A stretch of 64,000 nucleotides of DNA from Photorhabdus heterorhabditis (GCF_018448905.1 NZ_RCWA01000004.1:1-64000), one strand, 5' to 3'. Shown: positions 44,361-54,221, numbered from the stretch's first letter. The notes: generated by a model from the letters alone, not told the origin. Translations and numbers: made by a program.

Positions 44361-45520
44361 TAATAACATATTCTGTTATTTTTAATTCTTTGAGGATGCT
44401 CATTGGCGCTACTTCATCGATTTATCTTTTAAGCAAAGGCGTATCTCTTGTTGATCTTGGTTTAATGAAGACCATGCAGGCCTGCGTTTTTTTTATATTG
44501 GATATACCAACGTCTTATCTTGCTGATAGGATCAGCCGAAAATATGCGATATCTCTTTCTGTCTTCTTTGGTGGAGCTTGGCTTGTTTTAACGGGGGTTT
44601 CATCCCATTTATATGGTTTTTATCTGGCCGAATTTTTTAACGCAATTTCTTTGACGATAATAGGTGGAACATATAATTCATACTTGATTGATGTATATAA
44701 ATCAGAGGGTGGTAAAGACACTCATCGGATACTGGGAATTAACGGTAAATATCATTATATGTCTATGGCTATTGCTGCTATGATTGGCGCTGCAATAGGT
44801 GATATAGGTTCACGATGGATATGGATTCTTGCTGGAATAGGTAGTTTTATATTGATGTTTTTTTCCTTTTTTCTTCCTGAATCAAAGGTTAAATTAGTCA
44901 ATGGGAAAAAATCAGGGTTAATGAATGATATAAAGGAGATATATTCTCTTTTAATTAAAGGGAGTAAAGACTTCTTATTCGTATTTTTCGCTGTCGTTTC
45001 AAATATAGTGTATTTTCAAATATTACTCCAATATTGGCAACCTTATGCTTTTTATGGATTTTCTGGTGGAGTTAAAGGTTCTTTGTCATATGGAATATTA
45101 TTTGTTTTTATTCTTATGTCTCAATCTGTCGCAGGATGGATCATCAGTAAAATCAGTGACAATAGAAAACTGATTTGGTTTGGCTTACTTTTGATGTTTG
45201 TTTCCACAGGAATATGCCTGTTAGGCGGGGAGAGTTATCCATACTTAATACCTGTAGCCTTAATTTTTATGTTTGGTAGTAATCAATATCTAACAATGGG
45301 GCTGAGAGCCGTTTATCATGGCTATTTTGATGCCAGTTTGAGGTCAACATTTGACTCTTTATTATCGACATTTGCACGCTTAATCGTTTTGATACTTTTT
45401 CCGGTGGTTGCATATCTTACGGAAATTTTTGGATGGCAAATAATGTCATATTCACTCATTATTTTGTCTTCAATGGTTATTTATCTTTATGTGTTTAGCC
45501 TGAAATTATCGCTCAGGTAA
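44339..45520 (+). CDS. mccC: MFS exporter, MccC-like
   Basis: A 393-residue major facilitator protein with about twelve membrane segments. The first transmembrane block reads SLRMLIGATSSIYLLSKGVS and the motif-A-like loop is DIPTSYLADRISRKYA, with a LADRISRK signature typical of drug exporters. MccC of microcin C operons is an MFS exporter of about 400 residues placed directly after mccB, as here. The ATG lies inside mccB, with AAAGG nine bases upstream, so the two are translationally coupled. It would export the nucleotide-peptide and, with no other immunity gene visible, may be the only self-protection in the cluster. Confidence 0.82.
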   Translation: MWSSTKIIITYSVIFNSLRMLIGATSSIYLLSKGVSLVDLGLMKTMQACVFFILDIPTSYLADRISRKYAISLSVFFGGAWLVLTGVSSHLYGFYLAEFFNAISLTIIGGTYNSYLIDVYKSEGGKDTHRILGINGKYHYMSMAIAAMIGAAIGDIGSRWIWILAGIGSFILMFFSFFLPESKVKLVNGKKSGLMNDIKEIYSLLIKGSKDFLFVFFAVVSNIVYFQILLQYWQPYAFYGFSGGVKGSLSYGILFVFILMSQSVAGWIISKISDNRKLIWFGLLLMFVSTGICLLGGESYPYLIPVALIFMFGSNQYLTMGLRAVYHGYFDASLRSTFDSLLSTFARLIVLILFPVVAYLTEIFGWQIMSYSLIILSSMVIYLYVFSLKLSLR

Positions 45521-45653
45521 ACACACTAAGGATCTCTTCCAACGCAGAATTAAAATAAGCGGGTGGCTATAAACGAATGGTGGCATCTATTATGCTTATT
45601 TCGTTTTCTCCAGTTTGCTTGTGACTACAAGTGAGCATTTCCCGCTAATTGGT

Positions 45654-45917
45654 TTATTTTTTTAGCTGCTTTTTCTGCATTGCCAATAGCTCAAAGACAC
45701 CAAAAAAGAAAATCTTTGTTTGCATCAAGCCAGAAAGTTTTTGGTCTTTGGGCTGACTGGATTTTAGAAGTAGCATCTGAAATGCATGCATGACTACCGT
45801 GAAAATCATGGCGATATCCATAAAATACTTCAATGGTTTTGGAAATGGATGGATTAGGTTAAATATCAAAAATCCCCAAACGCAGACCATTAATAGTTTT
45901 CCCAGTTGAATAAACAT
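45654..45917 (-). CDS. yhhL: DUF1145 membrane protein YhhL
   Basis: An 87-residue predicted inner-membrane protein of the DUF1145 family, with two or three hydrophobic segments (LGKLLMVCVWGFLIFNL, FMDIAMIFTVVMHAFQ) and a basic C-terminus. The length matches E. coli YhhL (89). It starts 20 bases after the rsmD stop, on the same strand, and the pair is probably one transcript, as in E. coli. Function unknown. The mcc cassette sits just downstream, where E. coli has yhhM and yhhN. Confidence 0.88.
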   Translation of the reverse strand: MFIQLGKLLMVCVWGFLIFNLIHPFPKPLKYFMDIAMIFTVVMHAFQMLLLKSSQPKDQKLSGLMQTKIFFFGVFELLAMQKKQLKK

Positions 45918-45937
45918 CAGTGTGCTCCCAAAGATAA

Positions 45938-46522
45938 TTATGCGGGTAAGTAACGAATATAAAGCCGATATGCGACTTGTCCGGCAACTTTTTCACGATG
46001 AAGTTGCCAGTTAGCAGGAACATCTGCCGCTGCTGATTCGGATTCGGCCTCAACATAGATCCAACTTTTATCGGCTAACCAACCCTGCTGTTCCAATAAT
46101 TTTATGGTTTTGGCAAGCATTCCTTGACGGAAAGGTGGATCAAGGAAAATCACATCACAGGGTGTCCCCGGTTGAGATAAATAGTTTAATGCGCTGTCGT
46201 TAATAATTTCGGCATTTTTGGCGCCGAGAAGAGCCAGATTAGCAGAAAGTTGTTTTGCTATATTTCGTTCATATTCAATAAGTATCGCTTGTTTTGCATA
46301 ACGGGAAAGTGCTTCTAACCCAAGAGCTCCGCTTCCTGCATAACAATCCAGGCAGCGCGCTTCCTGAATCACTGGAGCCAGCCAGTTAAACAGAGTTTCT
46401 CTAACGCGATCTGTAGTTGGGCGTAATCCGGGGCTATTCGGTACAGGCAATTTCCGGCTTCGCCATTTTCCACCAATAAGGCGGATTTGTCCCATAGATT
46501 GTTGTTGTGATTTTTTTGCCAT
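45938..46522 (-). CDS. rsmD: 16S rRNA (guanine-966 N2)-methyltransferase RsmD
   Basis: A 194-residue SAM-dependent methyltransferase that modifies G966 in the small ribosomal subunit. The SAM-binding motif I is LDCYAGSGALGLEALSR, and the catalytic N/DPPF motif reads VIFLDPPFRQG. The N-terminal GGKWRSRKLPVP is typical of the family. The length is near E. coli RsmD (198). It is divergent from ftsY across about 230 bases, as in E. coli. The start follows AAGTTACATAA, a weak ribosome binding site; the second ATG is possible. Confidence 0.96.
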   Translation of the reverse strand: MAKKSQQQSMGQIRLIGGKWRSRKLPVPNSPGLRPTTDRVRETLFNWLAPVIQEARCLDCYAGSGALGLEALSRYAKQAILIEYERNIAKQLSANLALLGAKNAEIINDSALNYLSQPGTPCDVIFLDPPFRQGMLAKTIKLLEQQGWLADKSWIYVEAESESAAADVPANWQLHREKVAGQVAYRLYIRYLPA

Positions 46523-46751
46523 AATTTATGTAACTTAATAATTTGTCATCAGATAAACCGATAACGTACTTTTAAAGGTGCCATGAAAGTGTCGAATAAG
46601 AAAAGACTTGTTAAACTTTGCTGGCGTTAATTTACCACGGAATTCGTGATTGATATGTGTTGCGTTACTATGAAAATGTTAGACTGCATCTAATTTCGTT
46701 ATTATTCACTGTTATAACGCCATGATTTAACCTTGAGGAGTGTAGTGGCTG

Positions 46752-48221
46752 ATGGCAAAAGAGAAAAAAAGAGGCTTTTTCTCCTGGTTCGGGCGTGGTC
46801 GTCAGGAAGAACAGCAAAAAGAAGAACAATTGGCCGTAGAGCAAGCGGAACAACAGCGTCTTGCTGAGGAAGCGGCAAGATTAGCCGCAGAGCAGGCAGA
46901 ACAACAGCGTCTTACTGAGGAAGCGGCAAGATTAGCCGCAGAGCAGGCAAAGCAACAGCGTCTTGCTGAGGAAGCGGCAAGATTAGCCGCAGAGCGGGCA
47001 GAGCAACAACGTCTTGCTCAGGAAGCGGCAAGATTGGCCGCAGAACAGGCAGAGCAACAGCGTCTTACTGAGGAAGCGGCAAGATTGGCCGCAGAACAGG
47101 CAGAGCAACAGCGTCTTGCTGAGGAAGCGGCAAGATTAGCCGCAGAGCAGGCAGAGCAACAGCGTCTTGCTGAGGAAGCGGCAAGGTTAGCCGAAGAGCA
47201 GGCAGAGCAACAGCGTCTTGCTGAGGAAGCGGCAAGGTTAGCCGCAGAACAGGCGGAACAGCCAAAGCCAGTTGTATCAAAGGAACAGGAACGCCCGACT
47301 AAGGAAGGATTTTTCACGCGTTTGAAACGTAGTTTGGTTAAAACTCGTCAAAATCTAGGGTCCGGTTTTCTCAGCTTGTTCAGTGGTAAAAAGATCGATG
47401 ATGATCTATTCGATGAATTGGAAGAACAATTGTTGATTGCTGATGTTGGTGTCGATACTACTCGCAAAATCATTGGCAGCTTGACGGCCCATGCTAGCCG
47501 TAAAGAGCTGAAAGATGCGGAAGCGTTGTATGCCAAATTAAAAGAAGAGATGTCTGGTATTCTAGCTAAAGTTGATAAGCCACTGGATATTGAAGGAAAA
47601 ACACCGTATGTCATTCTGATGGTTGGTGTTAATGGTGTTGGTAAAACTACAACGATCGGTAAATTGGCACGTCAGTTTCAGGCACAAGGTAAATCTGTCA
47701 TGTTGGCGGCTGGGGATACTTTCCGTGCAGCCGCAGTTGAACAGTTACAGGTGTGGGGGGAACGCAATCATATTTCTGTGGTAGCGCAACATACCGGTGC
47801 TGATCCGGCTTCTGTGATTTTCGATGCTATGCAATCAGCTAAAGCTAAAGGTGTAGATATATTGATTGCAGATACCGCAGGCCGTTTGCAAAATAAATCT
47901 CACTTGATGGAAGAGTTGAAGAAAATTGTTCGGGTGATGAAAAAACTGGACGAAGATGCTCCACATGAAATTATGCTGACATTGGATGCCAGTACCGGTC
48001 AGAATGCGATAAGTCAGGCTAAACTGTTCCATGAAGCGGTTGGGCTGACAGGTATCTCATTGACAAAATTGGATGGTACTGCCAAAGGTGGTGTGATTTT
48101 CGCCATTGCTGATCAGTTTGAAATTCCTATCCGTTATATTGGTGTTGGTGAAGGCATTGAAGATCTACGGCCATTTAAGGCAGACGACTTTATAGAGGCT
48201 CTTTTTGCCCGAGAGGATTAA
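46752..48221 (+). CDS. ftsY: Signal recognition particle receptor FtsY
   Basis: A 489-residue GTPase that docks SRP-ribosome complexes at the inner membrane for co-translational insertion. The N-terminal MAKEKKRGFFSWFGRG is the membrane-targeting amphipathic start. Residues 30-165 are eight near-perfect 17-residue repeats (EQAEQQRLAEEAARLAA), replacing the usual irregular acidic A domain. The NG domain follows: GVNGVGKTTTIGKLA (P-loop), DTAGR, TKLDGTAKGG. GAGGAG lies 11 bases before the ATG. It heads the ftsY-ftsE-ftsX operon. Confidence 0.97.
   Translation: MAKEKKRGFFSWFGRGRQEEQQKEEQLAVEQAEQQRLAEEAARLAAEQAEQQRLTEEAARLAAEQAKQQRLAEEAARLAAERAEQQRLAQEAARLAAEQAEQQRLTEEAARLAAEQAEQQRLAEEAARLAAEQAEQQRLAEEAARLAEEQAEQQRLAEEAARLAAEQAEQPKPVVSKEQERPTKEGFFTRLKRSLVKTRQNLGSGFLSLFSGKKIDDDLFDELEEQLLIADVGVDTTRKIIGSLTAHASRKELKDAEALYAKLKEEMSGILAKVDKPLDIEGKTPYVILMVGVNGVGKTTTIGKLARQFQAQGKSVMLAAGDTFRAAAVEQLQVWGERNHISVVAQHTGADPASVIFDAMQSAKAKGVDILIADTAGRLQNKSHLMEELKKIVRVMKKLDEDAPHEIMLTLDASTGQNAISQAKLFHEAVGLTGISLTKLDGTAKGGVIFAIADQFEIPIRYIGVGEGIEDLRPFKADDFIEALFARED
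46839..47246 (+). repeat. Eight in-frame 51-bp repeats in ftsY
   Basis: Eight consecutive 51-base units encode the 17-residue unit with few substitutions (Thr for Ala, Arg or Lys variants). High similarity at the DNA level suggests ongoing expansion and contraction. The predicted product is a long, charged alpha-helix. Confidence 0.93.
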
Positions 48222-48227
48222 TTACCG

Positions 48228-48893
48228 ATGATTCGCTTTGAACAGGTCAGTAAAGCTTATCTGGGGGGACGACAAGCCCTGCAAGGGGTGAATTTTCATT
48301 TGCGTCCTGCGGAAATGGCATTTTTGATTGGTCACTCAGGAGCAGGTAAAAGTACCTTGCTGAAACTCATCTGTGGTATTGAGCGACCAAGCGCTGGACA
48401 TATCTGGTTTGCAGGTCATGATATCAGTCGGTTAAAAAGCCGTGAAGTTCCTTTCCTCCGCCGTCAGATTGGTATGATCTTCCAGGATCATCACCTGCTG
48501 TTGGATCGAACGGTATACGATAATGTAGCAATGCCACTTATCATTTCTGGTGCGAGTTCTGAAGATATCCGTCGCCGAACTTCTGCTGCATTAGATAAGG
48601 TTGGTTTACTGGACAAAGCGAAGAATTTCCCGATTCAACTCTCGGGTGGTGAGCAGCAACGTGTTGGCATTGCCCGTGCGGTTGTGAATAAGCCGACTGT
48701 TTTATTGGCGGATGAACCAACAGGTAACCTTGATGGTGAGTTGTCAGAAGGCATTTTGCGGCTATTTGAAGAATTTAATCGGGTAGGGGTAACAGTGCTG
48801 ATGGCGACTCATGATATGGCACTGATTGATAGGAGAAAATATCGTATTCTGACGCTGAGCCAAGGCCGTATGACGGGGGAGCATCATGGTTAA
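48228..48893 (+). CDS. ftsE: Cell division ATP-binding protein FtsE
   Basis: A 221-residue ABC ATPase that, with FtsX, couples the divisome to peptidoglycan amidase activation. Walker A is [11 protein letters not shown], the signature is [14 protein letters not shown] and Walker B is [12 protein letters not shown]. The length is near that of E. coli FtsE (222). It begins six bases after ftsY and its 3' end overlaps ftsX by 8 bases, indicating a translationally coupled operon. Confidence 0.97.
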   Translation: MIRFEQVSKAYLGGRQALQGVNFHLRPAEMAFLIGHSGAGKSTLLKLICGIERPSAGHIWFAGHDISRLKSREVPFLRRQIGMIFQDHHLLLDRTVYDNVAMPLIISGASSEDIRRRTSAALDKVGLLDKAKNFPIQLSGGEQQRVGIARAVVNKPTVLLADEPTGNLDGELSEGILRLFEEFNRVGVTVLMATHDMALIDRRKYRILTLSQGRMTGEHHG

Positions 48894-49860
48894 AAATGTG
48901 CGTAAGGTCGCAGGAAAAGTAACAAGATCGAAAAGCAAAACTCTGCTAGGGGGATGGCGTGAACAATGGCGTTATGCTTGGATGAATGCACTGACCGATA
49001 TGCTGCGTCAGCCGCTGGCAACTTTGCTGACGATTATGGTTATTGCGATTTCTCTGACATTACCCAGCGTTTGTTACATTGTATGGAAGAACGTTAGCCA
49101 GGCTGCGGAAAAATGGTACCCTACTCCGCAATTGACGGTTTATCTCGATAAATCACTAGATGATAACAGCGTCCAGAAATTGATAAGTGAACTGAAAGCG
49201 CTCGATGGGGTGGATAATGTTAATTATCTTTCACGCCAGGAAGCCATGACCGAGTTTCGTACTTGGTCTGGTTTTGGCAGCGCTCTGGATATGTTGGAAG
49301 AGAATCCATTACCCGCTGTTGCTATCATTACACCGAAAATTGATTTCCAGAGTTCACAGACTCTGACGACATTGCGTGACAGCGTTTCTCAGGTCAAAGG
49401 CATTGAAGAAGTTCGGATGGATGACAGCTGGTTTGCTCGTCTGGCGGCGTTGACGGGCCTTGTCGGTCAAATTGCGACAGTGATCGGTATTCTGATGGTA
49501 GTGGCATTGTTTTTGGTCATCGGTAATAGTGTACGCCTCAGTATTTTCAGTCACCGTGATACGATTAATGTGATGAAGTTGATTGGTGCAACTGATGGTT
49601 TTATTTTGCGTCCATTCCTTAATGGTGGTGCTTTGTTAGGGGGACTTGGGGCAATTTTGTCATTAATACTCTCTGCCTTATTGGTGTGGAAGCTCTCTGA
49701 TGTTGTAACACAGGTTGCCAGCGTGTTTGGTACGACGTTTAATTTATATGGACTTTCATGGGATGAATCCTTATTGCTAGTTCTTATCTCTGCCATGATT
49801 GGTTGGGTAGCCGCTTGGCTAGCGACAACTCAGCATTTGCGCCACTTTACGCCAGAATAA
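48886..49860 (+). CDS. ftsX: Cell division protein FtsX
   Basis: A 324-residue inner-membrane partner of FtsE that activates EnvC and its amidases at the septum. It has a basic cytoplasmic N-terminus ([22 protein letters not shown]), a first membrane span ([22 protein letters not shown]), a periplasmic domain (about 80-195) and three further spans. This layout is that of FtsX. The ATG lies inside ftsE. The length is somewhat shorter than E. coli's 352, mostly at the N-terminus; a further upstream start is not available in frame with a ribosome binding site. Confidence 0.96.
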   Translation: MVKNVRKVAGKVTRSKSKTLLGGWREQWRYAWMNALTDMLRQPLATLLTIMVIAISLTLPSVCYIVWKNVSQAAEKWYPTPQLTVYLDKSLDDNSVQKLISELKALDGVDNVNYLSRQEAMTEFRTWSGFGSALDMLEENPLPAVAIITPKIDFQSSQTLTTLRDSVSQVKGIEEVRMDDSWFARLAALTGLVGQIATVIGILMVVALFLVIGNSVRLSIFSHRDTINVMKLIGATDGFILRPFLNGGALLGGLGAILSLILSALLVWKLSDVVTQVASVFGTTFNLYGLSWDESLLLVLISAMIGWVAAWLATTQHLRHFTPE

Positions 49861-50072
49861 AGTTACTTGCATAAATATAAAACAATCTGTTATTTTTTGT
49901 TCCGTAACTTCACAGTGGATATTGTCTGTACTGAAATTATGACTACTTCGCGCATCTGTAACTTGAATATGCACATTCTGGTGATAGACTGTACCGCTGT
50001 GTGTTGAGCATTAGTTCATATACACTGATGTAATCTATCCTAACGATTTGAGCCTTATTTGAGAGGATTTGA

Positions 50073-50930
50073 ATGGCCAAAGAAATGCAAACCTTAGCGT
50101 TAGTTCCTCAAGGAAGTCTAGAGGGCTATATCCGCGCCTCTAATACCTATCCGATGCTGACAGCAGAGGAAGAGAAGGAACTGGCTGAAAGGCTGCATTA
50201 CCAGGGAGATCTGGATGCAGCTAAGAAGCTGATTCTATCTCACCTGCGCTTCGTTGTTCATGTCGCTCGCAGCTATGCTGGTTATGGTTTGCCTCAGGCA
50301 GATTTAATTCAGGAAGGGAACATTGGCTTGATGAAAGCAGTACGTCGTTTTAACCCGGAGGTGGGGGTACGTCTGGTTTCTTTTGCTGTTCACTGGATTA
50401 AAGCTGAAATCCATGAGTATGTGCTGCGTAACTGGCGTATTGTAAAAGTTGCAACAACTAAAGCGCAGCGTAAGCTGTTTTTCAATCTGCGCAAAACTAA
50501 ACAGCGTCTGGGTTGGTTCAATCAAGACGAAGTGGAGATGGTTGCCAAAGAACTTGGTGTAACCAGTAAAGATGTACGTGAGATGGAATCTCGTATGTCA
50601 GCGCAGGATATGGCATTTGATATGTCTGCCGATGATGATAATCAGGAAGGGCAGCCGGTTGCTCCTGTTCTGTATCTTCAGGATAAAGCGTCTGATTTTG
50701 CAGACGGCATCGAAGAGGACAACTGGGAAAACCATGCTGCTGATAAATTATCAGTGGCAATAGAAGGTTTAGATGAGCGCAGTCAGGATATTATCCGTTG
50801 TCGCTGGTTGGATGATGATAATAAATCTACCTTGCAAGAACTGGCTGATAAGTACGGTGTTTCTGCTGAGCGCGTACGTCAGCTTGAAAAAAATGCCATG
50901 AAAAAACTGCGGGTAGCGATTGAGGCGTAA
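50073..50930 (+). CDS. rpoH: Heat-shock sigma factor RpoH (sigma-32)
   Basis: A 285-residue RNA polymerase sigma factor for heat-shock genes, including the groESL promoter in this window. Region 2 reads [33 protein letters not shown]; the RpoH box [10 protein letters not shown] is present, and region 4 ends [15 protein letters not shown]. The length is near E. coli (284). GAGAGGATTTG precedes the ATG. In E. coli the 5' mRNA acts as a thermometer; the first codons here (GCCAAAGAAATG) resemble that region, but I have not folded it. A terminator follows. Confidence 0.98.
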   Translation: MAKEMQTLALVPQGSLEGYIRASNTYPMLTAEEEKELAERLHYQGDLDAAKKLILSHLRFVVHVARSYAGYGLPQADLIQEGNIGLMKAVRRFNPEVGVRLVSFAVHWIKAEIHEYVLRNWRIVKVATTKAQRKLFFNLRKTKQRLGWFNQDEVEMVAKELGVTSKDVREMESRMSAQDMAFDMSADDDNQEGQPVAPVLYLQDKASDFADGIEEDNWENHAADKLSVAIEGLDERSQDIIRCRWLDDDNKSTLQELADKYGVSAERVRQLEKNAMKKLRVAIEA

Positions 50931-50964
50931 ATAAATTTAATGTCTTTATAATGAGTAAGTTAAA

Positions 50965-50991
50965 GGGCGATAATGATTTATCGCCTTTTTT
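50965..50991 (+). terminator. rpoH terminator
   Basis: GGCGATAA and TTATCGCC arms with a 3- to 4-base loop, followed by six T. Confidence 0.92.
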
Positions 50992-51030
50992 GTTCCTATT
51001 TTTCAGTGCCTTCAACCCTGAGTGAATCGT

Positions 51031-52170
51031 ATGAAAATTGTGATTGCACCTGATTCATTTAAAGAAAGTCTCAGTGCTTCGCAGGTCGCTGAAGCAATAG
51101 AACAGGGATTTCGTGAAATTTATCCACAAGCCGAATATATCAAATTACCCATGGCTGATGGTGGTGAAGGAACGGTTGAATCAATGGTAGCAGCCATGAA
51201 TGGGCAGGTTATCCATCTGTCTGTTACTGGGCCGTTAAATCAGCCAGTGGATAGCTTTTTCGGTATTCTGGGTGATGAAAGAACGGCTGTTATTGAAATG
51301 GCCGCCGCTTCTGGCTTACATCTGGTTCCAATGGAAAAGCGTAATCCACTGATAACCACGACTTATGGTACAGGTGAGCTGATACTGGCTGCTTTAGATA
51401 AAGGTGTCAGAAAGATAATTTTGGGGATTGGGGGCAGTGCGACTAATGATGGTGGTGCCGGTATGATGCAGGCACTGGGGGTTCATCTGCTTGATATTAG
51501 TGGTAAAGAACTCAAGGCTGGAGGTGCAGCATTAAGCCAGCTTGCTGAAATTGATCTCTCTGGTTTGGATTCCCGTTTGAGTCATACTGAAATTATCGTC
51601 GCCTGTGATGTGATTAACCCGCTATGTGGTAAGTTGGGTGCATCGGCTATTTTTGGTCCCCAGAAAGGGGCGACACCAGAGATGGTGAAAGAGTTAGATG
51701 CTGGTTTACGTCATTATGGTGAAAAAATTGAATTCTTGACAGAAACCAGGGTCATGGATGTACCCGGTGCAGGAGCAGCAGGTGGTATGGGGGCTTCTTT
51801 ACTTGGTTGGCTGAACGCTAAATTGCAACCGGGAATTGATATTGTTATCTCCACTCTAAAGCTGGAAGAAGCACTACAGGGGGCTAATCTGGTTATTACT
51901 GGCGAAGGTCGGATAGACAGCCAGACTATTTATGGTAAAACGCCAATTGGTGTTGCCCGTATCGCCAAAAAATATGCCATCGCAACTATTGCATTGGTTG
52001 GCGGTATGAGTAAAGACTACAGTATTGTTCATGATCATGGATTGGATGCTGTTTTCTCAATTATGCCCGGCGTTTGTTCTCTTTCTGATGCTCTTGCTTG
52101 CGGGCATGAAAATTTACGAGTGACTGCCCGCAATGTGGCTGTTGTCTGGAAAATGGGTCAATTAGAGTAA
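51031..52170 (+). CDS. Glycerate kinase (GlxK/GarK family)
   Basis: A 379-residue cytoplasmic enzyme that phosphorylates D-glycerate to 2-phosphoglycerate. It begins MKIVIAPDSFKESLSA and contains MADGGEGTVE, LGIGGSATNDGGAGMMQALG and GPQKGAT, all hallmarks of the GlxK/GarK family. I chose the ATG at 51031 over a GTG at 51022 because the family starts at MKIVIAPD; the ribosome binding site is weak (CCTGAG). Whether it corresponds to GlxK or GarK cannot be told from sequence. Its 3' end overlaps the convergent panM gene by 13 bases. Confidence 0.93.
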   Translation: MKIVIAPDSFKESLSASQVAEAIEQGFREIYPQAEYIKLPMADGGEGTVESMVAAMNGQVIHLSVTGPLNQPVDSFFGILGDERTAVIEMAAASGLHLVPMEKRNPLITTTYGTGELILAALDKGVRKIILGIGGSATNDGGAGMMQALGVHLLDISGKELKAGGAALSQLAEIDLSGLDSRLSHTEIIVACDVINPLCGKLGASAIFGPQKGATPEMVKELDAGLRHYGEKIEFLTETRVMDVPGAGAAGGMGASLLGWLNAKLQPGIDIVISTLKLEEALQGANLVITGEGRIDSQTIYGKTPIGVARIAKKYAIATIALVGGMSKDYSIVHDHGLDAVFSIMPGVCSLSDALACGHENLRVTARNVAVVWKMGQLE

Positions 52171-52556
52171 CAATTTGACCTGGCATCATAATGAAAACCA
52201 CAGACGCTCATAAAACTTTTTAATGCTGGCTCGTTGGCATCTGGGAAACCGTCAAGACTGAGCTTCCACCGCTTAACGGCAGGATGGCGGGCTTTTATTT
52301 CATTTATCAAATATAAACCTATTCCCCGGCGACGTGTTATTTCACGGACACATAAATCTTCAAGCAGACCGAATTGATTACTAAGCGTAATTTTTACTGC
52401 GGCTAGTAATCTGTCATTAAAACGGGCAGCGAACAACTCATTCCCATTTCTTAGGCAGATTTGCCATTGTTCAGGGGGTTGCTGAGGCCAAATTTTCCCC
52501 AGATCAATCATATCTTGTGCTGATAAAACAGTAAGTTGCTCGATAGTTAATTTCAT
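52158..52556 (-). CDS. panM: PanD maturation factor PanM (PanZ)
   Basis: A 132-residue GNAT-fold protein that binds acetyl-CoA and triggers self-cleavage of PanD into active aspartate decarboxylase, linking CoA level to pantothenate synthesis. Characteristic parts are VLSAQDMIDLGKIWP, the acetyl-CoA-binding RRRGIGLYLINEI and WKLSLDGFPDANEPALKSFM. Length is near E. coli YhhK (127). In E. coli it also lies close to the liv genes. It overlaps the glycerate kinase gene tail-to-tail. Confidence 0.92.
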   Translation of the reverse strand: MKLTIEQLTVLSAQDMIDLGKIWPQQPPEQWQICLRNGNELFAARFNDRLLAAVKITLSNQFGLLEDLCVREITRRRGIGLYLINEIKARHPAVKRWKLSLDGFPDANEPALKSFMSVCGFHYDARSNCYSN

Positions 52557-53067
52557 GGTTTTTCTATATCAATTGTAGATGAATAGATAGGCAGTGTGTT
52601 GTGCAACTGCTTTATACTCGTATCTTTCAAGTTGCTTCTTTGTTGGCTGCACTCACTCACCCCGGTCACAGAGTTCGCTATGCTCCCGGGGATTCGCTCC
52701 CTTGCCGTCGCGATCCATCTTGAAATCCATTGGGTATATACGTTACTGGAAAAATGTTTTTAACGACCTCGATCTTTCGAATTAAAGATTGCCTTACTAA
52801 TATTTAACCAGAATATCACACTATGTTTTGTCTAAATTCCAACCATCTTCGGTGGTATTTTATTCTGTAGATAATGCTTTTAGCTACCTTGTTAATTTGA
52901 TTTTAAGCATGAAATGCTATTTTAATGACATGAAAAATAAAGTCTTATTAACAAAAATTACTTTATCTAATCATCAATCACAAAAGGTCATAATTTACAG
53001 CCAGATAATGAAAGATTTTAAAGGCAAACACAATAAATAAGACCAATAACAATACGGGGATAAATAA
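52557..53067. other. panM / livJ intergenic region
   Basis: About 500 bases with an ERIC element (52613-52738) and AT-rich DNA. A frame at 52828-53040 has no ribosome binding site and no family resemblance. The liv promoter should lie here. Confidence 0.55.
52613..52738. repeat. ERIC element, full length
   Basis: About 126 bases from TATACTC to GGGTATA with the central palindrome CCCCGG ... CCGGGG intact. Confidence 0.9.
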
Positions 53068-54180
53068 ATGAATATCATAACAGGTAAAGCATTATTAGCA
53101 GGTTGTATTGCCATGGTGATGAGCCATTCACTATGGGCAAAAGAGATCAAGGTAGCGATTGTCGGAGCGATGTCTGGGCCCGTTGCTCAGTATGGTGATA
53201 TGGAATTTACTGGTGCACGTCAGGCGATTGCAGATATTAATGCCAAAGGTGGCATTAACGGCAATAAGCTGGTGGGTGTTGAATATGATGATGCCTGTGA
53301 TCCGAAACAGGCAGTGGCAGTCGCTAACAAGGTGATTAATGACAACATTCGTTATGTTATTGGTCATCTGTGTTCTTCGTCTACTCAGCCAGCATCTGAT
53401 ATCTATGAAGATGAAGGCGTCATTATGATTACGCCAGCAGCGACTAATGCCGATCTGACGACCCGTGGCTACCAAATGATTCTGCGTACTACAGGGTTGG
53501 ATTCTGATCAGGGACCAACAGCGGCGAAATATATCGCTGAAAAGATCAAACCTCAGCGTTTGGCGATTGTTCATGATAAACAGCAATATGGCGAAGGGTT
53601 AGCGCGTTCTGTTCTCGACAAATTGAAAAAAGCAGGAGTCAATATTGTACTGTTTGAAGGCGTTACTGCGGGTGATAAAGATTTCTCAGTATTAGTCGCC
53701 CGTCTGAAAAAAGAGAACGTGGATTTTGTCTATTTCGGTGGCTATTACCCTGAAATGGGGCAAATTCTGCGTCAGGCTAAGCAGGCCGGTTTGAATATTC
53801 GCTTTATGGGACCAGAAGGTGTAGGTAATTCTTCGTTGTCCAATATCGCCAGTGAGGCTTCTGAAGGAATGTTAGTAACACTACCTAAGCGTTACGATCA
53901 GGTTCCAGTGAACAAGACGGTTGTTGATGCGATCAAAGGTAAGAAAGAAGATCCAACAGGGCCATTCGTCTGGACAACTTATGCTGCCATTCAATCTCTG
54001 ACAACCGCAATGAGCCGTACCGGTAGCATGGAACCTATTGATTTAGTAAAAAATCTAAAAACTAATCCAGTAGATACTGTAATGGGAACACTGAGCTGGA
54101 ATGAGGCGGGTGACTTGAAAGGATTCGAGTTCGGTATTTTTGAATGGCATGCAGATGGTTCTTCTACCTCTGTGAAGTAA
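53068..54180 (+). CDS. livJ: Branched-chain amino acid binding protein (LivJ/LivK)
   Basis: A 370-residue periplasmic binding protein that captures Leu, Ile and Val for the LivHMGF importer. The signal peptide ends near LWA, and the mature protein begins [20 protein letters not shown], typical of LivJ/LivK. The first disulfide pair (CDPKQ ... HLCSSS) is conserved. E. coli has two such proteins (367 and 369 residues); only one is present here, so LivJ versus LivK is a naming choice. ACGGGGA before the ATG is the ribosome binding site. A hairpin (54199) separates it from livH, which allows more binding protein than permease. Confidence 0.95.
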   Translation: MNIITGKALLAGCIAMVMSHSLWAKEIKVAIVGAMSGPVAQYGDMEFTGARQAIADINAKGGINGNKLVGVEYDDACDPKQAVAVANKVINDNIRYVIGHLCSSSTQPASDIYEDEGVIMITPAATNADLTTRGYQMILRTTGLDSDQGPTAAKYIAEKIKPQRLAIVHDKQQYGEGLARSVLDKLKKAGVNIVLFEGVTAGDKDFSVLVARLKKENVDFVYFGGYYPEMGQILRQAKQAGLNIRFMGPEGVGNSSLSNIASEASEGMLVTLPKRYDQVPVNKTVVDAIKGKKEDPTGPFVWTTYAAIQSLTTAMSRTGSMEPIDLVKNLKTNPVDTVMGTLSWNEAGDLKGFEFGIFEWHADGSSTSVK

Positions 54181-54198
54181 AGTCATTTTAATGGCCGT

Positions 54199-54221
54199 CA
54201 GCCCCTGTTTGTCAGGGGCTG
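54199..54221 (+). terminator. Attenuating hairpin between livJ and livH
   Basis: CAGCCCCTG and CAGGGGCTG arms around TTTGT form a perfect 9-bp stem with no strong T-run, suited to partial termination or mRNA stabilisation. Confidence 0.7.

Noticed and set aside
47018-47317. Minus-strand frames inside ftsY (Ala/Ser-rich repeats)
   Set aside because: They are antisense shadows of the 51-bp ftsY repeats with no start signals.
52828-53040. 70-codon frame before livJ
   Set aside because: AT-rich, no ribosome binding site, no recognisable sequence; it lies in the probable liv control region.
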